Source of the DNA: an uncultured Christensenellaceae bacterium | GTDB taxonomy: Bacteria > Bacillota > Clostridia > Christensenellales > Christensenellaceae | DNA: 38,861 bases | Reading direction: 5' to 3' | Assembly: GCA_934555865.1 (NCBI GenBank) | Contig: CAKTFI010000009.1 | Coordinates: forward strand, 1-38,861 | Shown: positions 7,422-14,848 of the stretch, piece by piece | How the letters are laid out: the number at the start of each line of letters is the position of its first letter | Position numbering within the stretch: position 1 is the stretch's first letter | Notes under the pieces: generated by a model | What the model was told of the DNA's origin: nothing | Databases searched by the model: none | What the model saw: only the letters and a program-made list of their open reading frames with translations | Program-made: the position numbers and the translations under genes

Positions 7422-7877
7422 ATGAAATGCATTTATTGCGGGCATCCGGAGAGCAAGGTGATCGATTCGCGCCCCCTAAACGAGGGCGACACGATCCGGC
7501 GGCGGCGCGAATGCCTGAAGTGCGCGCGGCGCTTCACAACCTATGAAAAGGCGGAGCAGCTGCCCGTCATGGTGGTCAAAAAGGACGGCAGCCGGGAGGC
7601 CTTTGATGTGGAAAAGATCCAGCGGGGCATCCGCAAGGCCTGCGAAAAGCGGAATGTTTCGGCGGAGACTATCGAGAGCATGGCGCTGGAGGTAGAGGGC
7701 CAGGTGCAGCAGATGGGCGAACAAGAGGTTTCGGCGCGCCTGATCGGCGACCTGGTCATGGACGCCCTGAAAAAGGTGGACGAGGTGGCCTATGTCCGGT
7801 TCGCCTCGGTATACCGGGAATTTAAGGATGTAGACACATTCCTGGCGGAGATCGCAAAATTGGTTTCGGAAAAATGA
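7422..7877 (+). CDS. nrdR: Transcriptional repressor NrdR
   Basis: ATP/dATP-sensing repressor of ribonucleotide reductase genes, 151 aa. The N-terminal zinc ribbon uses Cys3, Cys6, Cys31 and Cys34 (MKCIYCG ... ECLKC), followed by RRFTTYE and an ATP-cone domain (VVKKDGSREAFDVEKIQRGIRKAC). Length and motifs are standard. Its last codons overlap the start of pgeF (ATGA, 7874-7877), which implies translational coupling. Likely targets, nrd genes with NrdR boxes, are not in the window. Confidence 0.96.
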   Translation: MKCIYCGHPESKVIDSRPLNEGDTIRRRRECLKCARRFTTYEKAEQLPVMVVKKDGSREAFDVEKIQRGIRKACEKRNVSAETIESMALEVEGQVQQMGEQEVSARLIGDLVMDALKKVDEVAYVRFASVYREFKDVDTFLAEIAKLVSEK

Positions 7878-8707
7878 AGTATACGGAATTTTTGGAACGG
7901 GCGCACCATGGGTTTGTGCGCCGGGAATCGAAGGGCGTCGTGTATTTTGCGGCGCCGGCGCTGGAGGAGCTCGGCTTTTTGACGCACGGCTTTACCTCGC
8001 GGGTGGGCGGGGTCAGCCTGCCGCCGTATGACACGCTCAATTTGAGCTTTACGCGCACGCCGGACGCGGAGGCCGTGCGGGAAAACTTTCGCCGGGCGGC
8101 CGCGGCGCTGGACATCGCGTTTGAAAAGCTGGTCGTGTGTCACTATTGCCACGGCAGCAACATCGAGGTCGCGCGCACAGAGCACCACGGCATGGGCATC
8201 ACGCGGGAAAATACGCTGCCGTTTTGCGACGGCCTCATGGTGGTGGATGCGGACACGGCGGCGGTGACGCTGCACGGCGACTGCGGGTCGATCTTCTTTG
8301 CCGACCGGCAGGGGCGCGCGGCGGGGGTCTGCCACTCCGGATGGCGCGGCACGCTGCAAAACACGGTGGCGGCGAGCATCCGGGCGATGCGGAGTGCGGG
8401 CGTCGCGCCGGAGGACATGCTCTTCGCCATCGGCCCCTGCATCAGCTGGCCGCATTATGAGGTGCAGGAGGATGTCGCGGGCAAGTTCCGCCCGGATTAC
8501 CCGGAGGCGGTGAAGGAGCGGGACGGGAAGGTGTATCTGGACATGGAGGGCGTGTTTGCGGTGCAGCTCTACCGGGCGGGCATCCCGCCGGAAAATGTCA
8601 CCTTTTCGCACCTATGCACATATTCTGACAGCAGGATGTTTTATTCGCATCGACGGGATGGACAAAACGCGGGCGCGATGGGGTCGTTTATCTGCCTAAG
8701 GCGGTGA
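7874..8707 (+). CDS. pgeF: PgeF/YlmD laccase-domain (DUF152) protein
   Basis: Member of the YfiH/YlmD/LACC1 family, 277 aa. These zinc enzymes act on purine nucleosides, and bacterial members have been implicated in peptidoglycan-precursor editing. The predicted zinc ligands are present as His93 (YCHG), Cys137 (LHGDC) and His154 (VCHSGWRGT), and the C-terminal SHRRDG is present. Two normally conserved surroundings differ: the usual QVHG reads YCHG and the usual TADC reads HGDC. The start overlaps the nrdR stop. Family assignment is firm; the physiological substrate is not known from sequence. Confidence 0.9.
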   Translation: MKYTEFLERAHHGFVRRESKGVVYFAAPALEELGFLTHGFTSRVGGVSLPPYDTLNLSFTRTPDAEAVRENFRRAAAALDIAFEKLVVCHYCHGSNIEVARTEHHGMGITRENTLPFCDGLMVVDADTAAVTLHGDCGSIFFADRQGRAAGVCHSGWRGTLQNTVAASIRAMRSAGVAPEDMLFAIGPCISWPHYEVQEDVAGKFRPDYPEAVKERDGKVYLDMEGVFAVQLYRAGIPPENVTFSHLCTYSDSRMFYSHRRDGQNAGAMGSFICLRR

Positions 8708-8749
8708 GGGACGCGCCTGCCCGCCCCGGGATGCCTGGGAGGGGATACG

Positions 8750-9883
8750 ATGATTTATTTGGATAACGCGGCGACGACGCGGATGCGGCCGGAGGTTTTG
8801 GCGGCGATGCTGCCGTATTTGCAGGATGCTTTTGGCAACGCCTCGGCCGGCTATGCATTGGCCAGGCAGGCACACGGCGCGCTGGACGCGGCGCGGGAGC
8901 AGATGCGCAGCGCGCTGCACGCCGAAAAGGCGCGGGAGGTCTATTTTACCTCCGGTGGAACAGAGAGTGACAATTGGGCGATCAAGGGCGCGGCCCTCGC
9001 TAATCGGCAAAAGGGGCGGCATATCGTGACGACGGCGGTCGAGCACCACGCCGTGCTGGAGACCTGCGAGGCGCTGGGGCGGGAGGGCTTTGCCGTCACC
9101 TACCTGCGGCCGGACGGGGAGGGGCGCGTTTCCCCGGAAATGGTGCGGCGGGCAGTGAGGCCGGACACGGTCCTGGTGAGCGTCATGTGGGCGAACAACG
9201 AGGTCGGGACGGTGAACCCAGTGGCCGAGATCGGTGCGTTCGCGCGGGAGAGGGGCATCCTCTTTCATGTGGACGCGGTGCAGGCGGTGGGACATTTGCC
9301 GATCGATGTGGTGCAGGCGAAGGTAGATCTGCTCTCGCTGTCGGCGCACAAATTCCACGGCCCGAAGGGAGTCGGCGCGCTGTATATCCGCGAAGGTGTG
9401 CGGGTGGCCGACCTGATGGACGGCGGCGCGCAAGAGCGCGGACGCCGCGCGGGAACGGAAAATGTCGCGGGCATCGTGGGCATGGGTGAGGCGATGCGCC
9501 TCGCAGAAGAGGAGCTTTCCGCGGAGGCGGTGCGGCAGTCGGCGATCCGCGACCACATGATCCGCCGGGCGCTTTTGGAGGTTCCGGGCGCGGTGCTGAA
9601 TGGGAGCCGGGAACACCGCCTGCCCGGCAATGTCAACCTGTCCGTCCCGGGCGTGCGGTCGGAGGTCACGTTGTTCAAGATGGACATGGCGGGGATCGCC
9701 TGCTCGGGCGGTTCGGCCTGCACGGCGGGGGCCATCGGGGCCTCGCATGTGCTGCTCGCGATGGGACTTCCGGACGCGCGCGTGCAGTCGGCGATCCGTT
9801 TCAGCTTTTCGCGCGACACGACGCGGGAGGAGGCCGACGCGGCGGTCGAGGAACTAAAGCGCATCGCGGCGGCGAAAAGATAG
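8750..9883 (+). CDS. Cysteine desulfurase (NifS/IscS family)
   Basis: PLP enzyme of 377 aa that removes sulfur from cysteine as a persulfide for Fe-S clusters or thiolated tRNA. YLDNAATT opens the protein. EHHAV (about 98-102), HVDAVQ with Asp175 and Gln178, and SAHKFHGPKG with PLP-binding Lys201 form the cofactor site. The catalytic loop is CSGGSACTAG with Cys324, placing it among the group I enzymes with the GSAC motif. GGGAGGGG (8737-8744) precedes the ATG. No IscU or thiamine gene is adjacent, so the acceptor is unclear; I leave the symbol empty for that reason. Confidence 0.93.
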   Translation: MIYLDNAATTRMRPEVLAAMLPYLQDAFGNASAGYALARQAHGALDAAREQMRSALHAEKAREVYFTSGGTESDNWAIKGAALANRQKGRHIVTTAVEHHAVLETCEALGREGFAVTYLRPDGEGRVSPEMVRRAVRPDTVLVSVMWANNEVGTVNPVAEIGAFARERGILFHVDAVQAVGHLPIDVVQAKVDLLSLSAHKFHGPKGVGALYIREGVRVADLMDGGAQERGRRAGTENVAGIVGMGEAMRLAEEELSAEAVRQSAIRDHMIRRALLEVPGAVLNGSREHRLPGNVNLSVPGVRSEVTLFKMDMAGIACSGGSACTAGAIGASHVLLAMGLPDARVQSAIRFSFSRDTTREEADAAVEELKRIAAAKR

Positions 9884-9943
9884 CATAAAGCGGAAGAAAT
9901 TGCGCAAAGTATAAGCAAAACTCACAAGGGAGGATTTGCTGTT

Positions 9944-10087
9944 ATGAAATGTGCAGCCGCTTTTCTGGGCGGGATGCTGGGCGCCGCGGCGGGGATCGCC
10001 GCCATGCCCTATGTCAAACCGTTCATGCGCAAGAGGATTAAGATGCTGAAAAAGAGCATGCATGGCGTTGCCTGCAAATTCAGCTGA
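9944..10087 (+). CDS. Small hydrophobic/basic protein, 47 aa, unknown
   Basis: A 47-aa frame with a strong ribosome binding site, GGGAGG (9928-9933), 10 nt before the ATG. It has one Gly/Ala-rich hydrophobic segment (residues 3-21, FLGGMLGAAAGIAAM) and then a basic tail (PYVKPFMRKRIKMLKKSM), ending in CKFS. It looks like a single-pass membrane-anchored peptide with a positive cytoplasmic tail, loosely like YtxH-type small proteins, but I do not recognise the family. An intrinsic terminator begins 4 nt after the stop, which supports real expression. It is probably the last gene of the unit with the desulfurase. Confidence 0.7.
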   Translation: MKCAAAFLGGMLGAAAGIAAMPYVKPFMRKRIKMLKKSMHGVACKFS

Positions 10088-10091
10088 AACG

Positions 10092-10117
10092 GAGCTGCCC
10101 CGGGCAGCTCTGTTTTT
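10092..10117 (+). terminator. Intrinsic terminator after the 47-aa ORF
   Basis: GAGCTGCC (10092-10099), loop CCG, GGCAGCTC (10103-10110), then TGTTTTT. Confidence 0.88.
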
Positions 10118-10150
10118 GTTCAAAAAAGCGGCGGCGGGCGGGGGAAGCGG

Positions 10151-10179
10151 TTGAAATCCGCCGCGAAACCGTGTATAAT
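10151..10179 (+). promoter_or_regulatory. Sigma-A-type promoter of the ireB-ruvX unit
   Basis: TTGAAA (10151-10156), a 17-nt spacer and a perfect TATAAT (10174-10179). The predicted start is near 10186, giving a 40-nt leader. Confidence 0.85.
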
Positions 10180-10225
10180 ATGCGATATACAAAGGAAAAG
10201 TGTTGTTCTGGGAAAGGAGCAAAGG

Positions 10226-10498
10226 ATGAAGGAGATGCAGGGACAGACGACCCGCTTCACCCGGACGCGGGATCTGGAAAATCCGGTGCGGGGGATATTG
10301 CGGTTGGTCTGCGAGGCGATGCAGGAAAAGGGCTATGACCCGGTGAATCAGATCATGGGGTATCTGGCGAGCGGGGACCCGATCTATATCACGAGCCACA
10401 ACGGCGCCAGAAATTTGCTCACGCGCCTGGATAAGGACGAGATCTTGGAAGAGATCACGGCGTTCTACATCGAAAGCCTGACCGGGGAAGAGGAATGA
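10226..10498 (+). CDS. ireB: IreB family regulatory phosphoprotein (UPF0297, formerly DUF965)
   Basis: Small dimeric regulator of 90 aa. In Enterococcus, IreB is phosphorylated on N-terminal threonines by the PASTA kinase IreK and affects cephalosporin tolerance. Here the N-terminus also carries a threonine cluster (Thr8, Thr9, Thr12 in QTTRFTRT). The core NPVRGILRLVCEAMQEKGYDPVNQIMGYLASGDPIYITSHNGARN is split by family motifs GYDPVNQIMGYLASGDP and YITSHNGAR. ATG 10226 is chosen because AAAGGAG (10213-10219) is 6 nt upstream and the promoter ends before it. The stop overlaps the ruvX start (ATGA). Confidence 0.94.
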   Translation: MKEMQGQTTRFTRTRDLENPVRGILRLVCEAMQEKGYDPVNQIMGYLASGDPIYITSHNGARNLLTRLDKDEILEEITAFYIESLTGEEE

Positions 10499-10935
10499 GC
10501 GTGGCGGCAAAGCGTTGGATGGGCCTGGACATGGGCGACAAGCGGATCGGCGTGGCCGTGACGGATCTGTTGATGCTGACGGCGCAGGGCGTGGAGTCCT
10601 ACACCCGCACCGAGAGCGAAAAAAAGGACATCGCACACCTGTGCGAGCTGTGCCGGCAATACGATGTGGAAAGAATCGTGTGCGGGCTCCCCAAAAACAT
10701 GAACGGGACGCTGGGGCCGATGGCGGAAAAGGTGCAGGCCTTTGCGGAAAAGCTCCAAAAGGCGTCGGGGCTGGAGGTCGTCTTTGAGGACGAGCGGCTG
10801 ACGACGGTGTATGCGGAACGGCTGCTTTTGCAGGCGGATATGAGCCGGCAGAAGCGCAGAAAAGTGATCGACAAAATGGCGGCGGTGGCGATCTTGCAAA
10901 GCTATATGGATCGGCATGCCGGCCTAAGAATATGA
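10495..10935 (+). CDS. ruvX: Putative pre-16S rRNA nuclease / Holliday junction resolvase RuvX (YqgF)
   Basis: RNase H-fold nuclease of 146 aa (YqgF/YrrK), linked to trimming of 16S rRNA 5' ends and proposed as a Holliday junction resolvase. GLDMGDKRIGVAV carries the first catalytic Asp (Asp12). VCGLPKNMNG and FEDERLTT follow at the expected spacing, and DKMAAVAILQSYM holds the last acidic residue. The gene overlaps ireB by 4 nt and is followed by the DUF1292 gene after 9 nt, the conserved three-gene Bacillota arrangement. Confidence 0.95.
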   Translation: MSVAAKRWMGLDMGDKRIGVAVTDLLMLTAQGVESYTRTESEKKDIAHLCELCRQYDVERIVCGLPKNMNGTLGPMAEKVQAFAEKLQKASGLEVVFEDERLTTVYAERLLLQADMSRQKRRKVIDKMAAVAILQSYMDRHAGLRI

Positions 10936-10944
10936 GGTATTACG

Positions 10945-11292
10945 ATGAACGAAGAAAAGAATTTTCCGGAACAGGAAACGGAAGAGGACGGCCTGATCGT
11001 CCTGCTGGACGAAAACGATAACGAGCTGAATTTCCAGATGATCCTGCCCTTTGAAAACAACGGCAAGGCGTATGTGGCGATGGAGCCGGTCGGCGAAGTC
11101 CCGGGCTTTGAGCCGGATGAAGTGCTCATCATGGAAGTGATCGAGGACGAGGAAGGCGAGGCGACCTTGCAGCCGCTCGAGACCGAGGAAGAGCTGGAAG
11201 CGGCTTGGGAGGTCTTTGAGGAGCTGTATAACGCGGAATGTGACGGCGACTGCGAGGACTGCGACGCCGAGGATTGCGAGGATCGCGAATAA
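10945..11292 (+). CDS. DUF1292 protein with acidic Cys-rich tail
   Basis: Acidic protein of 115 aa in the YrzB/DUF1292 family, function unknown, nearly always next to ireB and ruvX. The domain core is DGLIVLLDENDNELNFQMILPF and YVAMEP, with AAWEVFEELYN near residue 95. Unlike a plain DUF1292 protein, it ends in a short acidic tail with four cysteines, ECDGDCEDCDAEDCED, spaced C-x3-C-x2-C-x4-C. GAGG (10933-10936) lies 8 nt upstream. A long terminator follows directly. Confidence 0.88.
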   Translation: MNEEKNFPEQETEEDGLIVLLDENDNELNFQMILPFENNGKAYVAMEPVGEVPGFEPDEVLIMEVIEDEEGEATLQPLETEEELEAAWEVFEELYNAECDGDCEDCDAEDCEDRE

Positions 11293-11298
11293 GGAATC

Positions 11299-11357
11299 AG
11301 GCTTTTGCAGAAGGCGCGCGAAAAATGCGCGAAACCTCTTGCAAAAGCCTTTTTTTT
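11299..11357 (+). terminator. Long intrinsic terminator after the DUF1292 gene
   Basis: AGGCTTTTGCA (11299-11309) pairs fully with TGCAAAAGCCT (11340-11350), and a GC inner hairpin lies between. A run of eight T follows (11350-11357). The 3' arm also contains the -35 box of the next promoter. Confidence 0.9.
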
Positions 11358-11367
11358 CGGATATACT
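11339..11367 (+). promoter_or_regulatory. Promoter of rpsB-tsf nested in the preceding terminator
   Basis: TTGCAA (11339-11344), a 17-nt spacer holding the terminator T-run, and TATACT (11362-11367). The -35 box is part of the 3' arm of the upstream terminator stem. A leader of about 95 nt (to 11467) precedes rpsB; it is GC-rich with complementary blocks but I cannot assign a known ribosomal-protein leader motif. Confidence 0.65.
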
Positions 11368-11467
11368 TAAATAGATAACGCACTTTTGCTGTGCCCCGCC
11401 TCGTGCCCGAACCGGGTGGGCAGGGAAAAAGGCAGAAGGTGGCAAACGATTGAAGGAGGACATAATT

Positions 11468-12280
11468 ATGTCAGTAATTTCCATGAAGCAGCTGCTCGAA
11501 GCAGGCGTACACTTTGGCCATCAGACCAGACGCTGGAACCCGAAGATGAAACAGTACATCTTCACCGAGAGAAACGGGATCTACATCATCGACCTGCAGA
11601 AGACGGTGAAGAAGGTCAACGAGGCGTATTTCTTCATGCGCGATGTCGCGATGGAGGGCAAGCCGATCCTGTTCGTCGGCACCAAGAAGCAGGCGCAGGA
11701 ATCCGTCGAGGCGGAAGCGAAGCGCTGCGGCCAGCACTATGTGTCCAACCGTTGGCTGGGCGGCATGCTGACCAACTTCAAGACCATCCGCACGCGGATC
11801 GAGAAGCTGGAAAACATTGAAAAGATGGAAGAAACGGGCGACATCAACCTGCTCCCGAAGAAGGAGATCATCAAGTTGATGCACGAGAAGGAAAAGCTCG
11901 AAAAGAACCTCGGCGGTATCCGCAACCTGAACGAGATGCCGGGCGCGCTGTTCATCGTCGACCCGAGAAAAGAGAGAATCGCCGTTTCCGAAGCGCATAA
12001 GATGGGCATCCCGGTGGTGGCGATCGTCGACACGAACTGCGATCCGGACGAGATCGATTATCCGATCCCCGGCAACGACGACGCGATCCGCGCGGTCAAA
12101 CTGATCGTTTCCAAGATGGCGGACGCTGTGCTCGAAGGCAAGCAGGGCGAGCAGATGGACGAAGAGGAAGCGCCGGCGGAGGAAGTCGTTTCCGAAGAGC
12201 AGGCAGAGGCTGAGGCTGCGGAAGCCGTCGGCGAGGAAGTCGCTGCGGAGATGCAGGCGGCTGCGGCAGAGCAGGAATAA
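11468..12280 (+). CDS. rpsB: Small ribosomal subunit protein S2
   Basis: Primary protein of the 30S subunit, 270 aa. [22 protein letters not shown], split into [11 protein letters not shown] and RRWNPKMK, marks the N-terminus; [14 protein letters not shown] and [23 protein letters not shown], seen as VDTNCDPD and YPIPGNDD, are conserved. The last 40 residues form an Ala/Glu-rich acidic tail that is longer than in Bacillus S2. The start at 11468 is supported by GGAGG (11455-11459) 8 nt upstream. The gene is followed by tsf after 23 nt, the standard pair. Confidence 0.98.
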   Translation: MSVISMKQLLEAGVHFGHQTRRWNPKMKQYIFTERNGIYIIDLQKTVKKVNEAYFFMRDVAMEGKPILFVGTKKQAQESVEAEAKRCGQHYVSNRWLGGMLTNFKTIRTRIEKLENIEKMEETGDINLLPKKEIIKLMHEKEKLEKNLGGIRNLNEMPGALFIVDPRKERIAVSEAHKMGIPVVAIVDTNCDPDEIDYPIPGNDDAIRAVKLIVSKMADAVLEGKQGEQMDEEEAPAEEVVSEEQAEAEAAEAVGEEVAAEMQAAAAEQE

Positions 12281-12303
12281 GCGAAGCGTTTAGGAGGAAA
12301 CTT

Positions 12304-13167
12304 ATGAGTATATCCGCAAAAGATGTAAAGGAATTACGTGAAAAGACCGGCTGCGGAATGATGGACTGCAAGAAGGCTCTGACCGAGGCGGGCGGCGACA
12401 TCGAAAAGGCGGCGGAGATCCTGCGCGAAAAGGGTCTGGCTTCGGCAGTGAAGAAGGCCGGTCGTATCGCGGCAGAGGGCGTCGTTGCGGCCTATAAGGA
12501 AGGCAATGTCGCGGTTCTGTTGGAAGTCAACTGCGAGACCGACTTTGTCGCAAAGACCGAGCAGTTCAAGAGCCTGGTCAACGACATCGCAAAGATCATC
12601 GTCAAGGAAGCGCCGGCGGATGTCGAAGCGCTGATGGCGGCTCCCTGCGAAGCGGGCACGGTCGAGGACATGATGAAGAACGCGGTCGCGACGATCGGCG
12701 AGAACATGAAGATTCGCCGTTTCGCGAGAGTCGAGGGTTTCACGGACACCTATATTCACCTGGGCGGCAAGATCGGCGTCCTCGTGCAGACGGATGTAGA
12801 GCCGGATGCGGCGGCGATCCACGATGTGGCGATGCAGATCGCGGCGGCGCGCCCGACCTATATTTCCAAGGAAGATGTCGACGCGAACGAGATCGCGCAT
12901 GAAAAGGAAATCCTGCGCGCGCAGGCGCTCAACGAAGGCAAGCCGGAAAAGATCGTCGACAAGATGGTCGAAGGCCGCATTCAGAAATATTATAAGGAAG
13001 TCTGCCTGTTGGAGCAGCCCTTTGTCAAGGACGACGATATGAGCGTCGCCAAGATGATCGGTGGCCGGTTCCAGGTGCTGCAGTTCGTCCGCTATGAGAT
13101 GGGCGAGGGCCTGGAAAAGCGCAACGAGAACTTCGCAGAAGAGATTCAGAAGCAGATGAACGGCTGA
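12304..13167 (+). CDS. tsf: Elongation factor Ts
   Basis: Guanine nucleotide exchange factor for EF-Tu, 287 aa. The N-terminal UBA-like domain carries [19 protein letters not shown], read as [16 protein letters not shown], and the exchange motif [14 protein letters not shown] is at about residue 75. The C-terminal coiled-coil and core are complete ([24 protein letters not shown], seen as [12 protein letters not shown] and LLEQPFV). AGGAGG (12292-12297) is 6 nt before the start. A terminator follows 44 nt after the stop. Confidence 0.98.
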   Translation: MSISAKDVKELREKTGCGMMDCKKALTEAGGDIEKAAEILREKGLASAVKKAGRIAAEGVVAAYKEGNVAVLLEVNCETDFVAKTEQFKSLVNDIAKIIVKEAPADVEALMAAPCEAGTVEDMMKNAVATIGENMKIRRFARVEGFTDTYIHLGGKIGVLVQTDVEPDAAAIHDVAMQIAAARPTYISKEDVDANEIAHEKEILRAQALNEGKPEKIVDKMVEGRIQKYYKEVCLLEQPFVKDDDMSVAKMIGGRFQVLQFVRYEMGEGLEKRNENFAEEIQKQMNG

Positions 13168-13211
13168 CGCCGGGCATTTGCCGGCAAAGATCGGCGAACA
13201 AACGAAAACAA

Positions 13212-13241
13212 AGCGTCGGGAAGTTTTCCCGGCGCTTTTTT
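13212..13241 (+). terminator. Intrinsic terminator of rpsB-tsf
   Basis: An 11-bp stem (13212-13222 with 13226-13236, one G-T pair) with a 3-nt loop, followed by six T (13236-13241). Bases 13242-13336 after it hold nothing I can assign. Confidence 0.9.
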
Positions 13242-13336
13242 CGTTCCCGTCAAAGGGGCGGAACGCAAAATCGATTTTTCGCTCCCAAAGGCGAAGGGAA
13301 GGATAAAGGCGTCAAAAACGCGCATTTTTTGGGGGC

Positions 13337-13365
13337 TTGCCCAAATGGGAGCGCTTTGTTATAAT
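13337..13365 (+). promoter_or_regulatory. Sigma-A-type promoter of pyrH
   Basis: TTGCCC (13337-13342), a 17-nt spacer and a perfect TATAAT (13360-13365). The transcript would start near 13372 and carry a leader of about 125 nt. Confidence 0.8.
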
Positions 13366-13371
13366 AAATGC

Positions 13372-13496
13372 GAAAACAATTCTTTGCAGGAATGCGCCCC
13401 ATCGACGGATTGCGGGCTGGACAGGCAGTTTTGGGGCATGGCGAGAGCGTGCCCTTTCTTTTTGCAGGCGGATTGTTGCAGCGGGAGGATACAAAA
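13372..13496 (+). promoter_or_regulatory. pyrH leader with candidate attenuator
   Basis: A terminator-like hairpin GGGCATG (13434-13440) and CGTGCCC (13448-13454), 7 bp with one wobble, is followed by TTTCTTTTT (13455-13463), well before the pyrH ribosome binding site. Upstream, ATGC-g-CCCCA (13392-13401) can pair over 8 bp, with one bulged G, with TGGGGCAT (13432-13439), which includes most of the hairpin's 5' arm. The two folds exclude each other, the logic of an attenuator or riboswitch. I recognise no known riboswitch or PyrR site. The ligand, if any, is unknown. Confidence 0.5.
13433..13463 (+). terminator. Candidate leader terminator upstream of pyrH
   Basis: Stem 13434-13440 with 13448-13454, loop of 7 nt, then a T-rich tract 13455-13463 interrupted by one C. 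It lies inside the leader, 34 nt before the start codon. Confidence 0.55.
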
Positions 13497-14210
13497 ATGG
13501 CATACAAACGGGTAGTGTTGAAGATCAGCGGCGAGGCGCTTTCGAACGGAAAGGAAAACATCGATTTTTCCATCGTGAAAAAGGTCGCGGCGCAGGTGGC
13601 GGAGCTGGTGCGCATGGGCATCGAGGTCTGCGTGATCATCGGCGGCGGAAACATCTGGCGCGGCCGGCAGGGCAAGGAGATGGACCGCGTCACGGCAGAC
13701 CATATGGGTATGCTGGCGACGGTCATCAACTCGCTGGCATTCCAGGACACGCTGGAATCGATGGGCGTGCCCACGCGGCTGCAGACGGCGATCGAGATGC
13801 GGCAGATTGCGGAGCCCTTCATCCGCCGGAAGGCGATGCGGCACCTGGAAAAGGGCCGGGTCGTGATCTTTGCCTGCGGCACGGGCAACCCCTATTTTAC
13901 GACGGACATGGCGGCGGCGCTGCGCGCGGCGGAGATGGAGGTCGATCTCATCCTGCTCGCGAAGAATGTGGACGGGATCTACGACAGCGACCCCAAGCAG
14001 AACCCGAACGCCAAGAAGTATGCGGAGATCTCCTACCTCGACTTCATTTCCGAGGGGCTGCAGGCGATGGACACGACGGCGGTCACGCTGTGCATGGAAA
14101 ACCATATCCCGATCCTGGCCTTTGGGCTGAGCGAGGAAAACGGCATCATGCGCGCGGTCAAGGGCGAAGCGATCGGCACGCTCATCCACGACGGTGCGCT
14201 TGCGAAATAA
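13497..14210 (+). CDS. pyrH: Uridylate kinase (UMP kinase)
   Basis: Hexameric amino-acid-kinase-fold enzyme, 237 aa, phosphorylating UMP to UDP with [16 protein letters not shown] opens the protein, [16 protein letters not shown] is the glycine-rich loop, and [16 protein letters not shown] and [14 protein letters not shown] contact the nucleotides. [16 protein letters not shown] is the late signature. ATG 13497 is preceded by GGGAGG (13483-13488) at 8 nt; in-frame codons upstream belong to the leader. The gene belongs with rpsB, tsf and frr as usual, but here has its own promoter and leader. Confidence 0.97.
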   Translation: MAYKRVVLKISGEALSNGKENIDFSIVKKVAAQVAELVRMGIEVCVIIGGGNIWRGRQGKEMDRVTADHMGMLATVINSLAFQDTLESMGVPTRLQTAIEMRQIAEPFIRRKAMRHLEKGRVVIFACGTGNPYFTTDMAAALRAAEMEVDLILLAKNVDGIYDSDPKQNPNAKKYAEISYLDFISEGLQAMDTTAVTLCMENHIPILAFGLSEENGIMRAVKGEAIGTLIHDGALAK

Positions 14211-14228
14211 AAAAGAATCCTTTACAAT
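14200..14228 (+). promoter_or_regulatory. Probable promoter of frr at the end of pyrH
   Basis: TTGCGA (14200-14205), overlapping the last pyrH codons, a 17-nt spacer and TACAAT (14223-14228). It would let frr and the genes after it be transcribed when pyrH is attenuated. Confidence 0.55.
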
Positions 14229-14279
14229 AGGAATAGAACACACAGCAGGAAAGAACCCTAGAATCGGAGGTATTTTACG

Positions 14280-14843
14280 ATGGCACTCAACCACGAGGCA
14301 GTAACCAAAGCGGAAGAAAAGATGAAGAAATCCATCGTTTCGCTGGAAAACGAATTTACGACGATCCGTGCGGGCCGGGCGAACCCGCAGCTTTTGAATA
14401 AAGTGCTGGTCAATTACTATGGCACGCCGACCCCCCTGCCGCAGATCGGCAACATTTCGGTGCCGGAGCCGCGGCTGCTCACCATCTCCCTGTGGGACGC
14501 CAGCATCATGAAGGAAGTGGAAAAGGCGATCCTCGCGTCGGATCTGGGGCTCAATCCCTCGAACGACGGCAAGGTAATCCGCCTGCTCTTCCCGGAACCG
14601 ACGGCAGAGCGCCGGCAGGAGCTGGTCAAACAGGCGCGCAAGACGGCGGAGGACGCCAAGGTCGCCGTGCGCAACATTCGCCGCGATGCAATCGAAGCGA
14701 TCCGTAAGGATAAGAAGGCGAATTTGGTGACCGAGGACGATGTGGCGGCGCTGGAAAAGAAGTGTCAGGACATCACGAACGAATATACCAAAAAGATCGA
14801 TGCGCTTTTGAAGGAAAAGGAAGGCGAGATTCTCGAGGTCTGA
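14280..14843 (+). CDS. frr: Ribosome recycling factor
   Basis: RRF, 187 aa, splits post-termination ribosomes together with EF-G. MKKSIVSLENEFTTIRAGRA and NPQLLNKVLVNYYGTPTPL are the N-terminal helix and hinge region. IRLLFPEPTAERRQELVKQ, seen as RLLFPEPTAERRQELVK, is the diagnostic motif; VRNIRRDAIEAIRKDKK follows. The domain order (three-helix bundle interrupted by a beta-sandwich) and length are normal. GGAGG (14266-14270) lies 9 nt upstream. The 70-codon gene starts 5 nt after the stop. Confidence 0.98.
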   Translation: MALNHEAVTKAEEKMKKSIVSLENEFTTIRAGRANPQLLNKVLVNYYGTPTPLPQIGNISVPEPRLLTISLWDASIMKEVEKAILASDLGLNPSNDGKVIRLLFPEPTAERRQELVKQARKTAEDAKVAVRNIRRDAIEAIRKDKKANLVTEDDVAALEKKCQDITNEYTKKIDALLKEKEGEILEV

Positions 14844-14848
14844 GATCG

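Noticed and set aside
9880..9925. Sporulation-type promoter (GCATA and CAAAGTA) before the 47-aa ORF
   Set aside because: The -10 differs from the sigma-G consensus at two positions and spacing is off by one; not strong enough.
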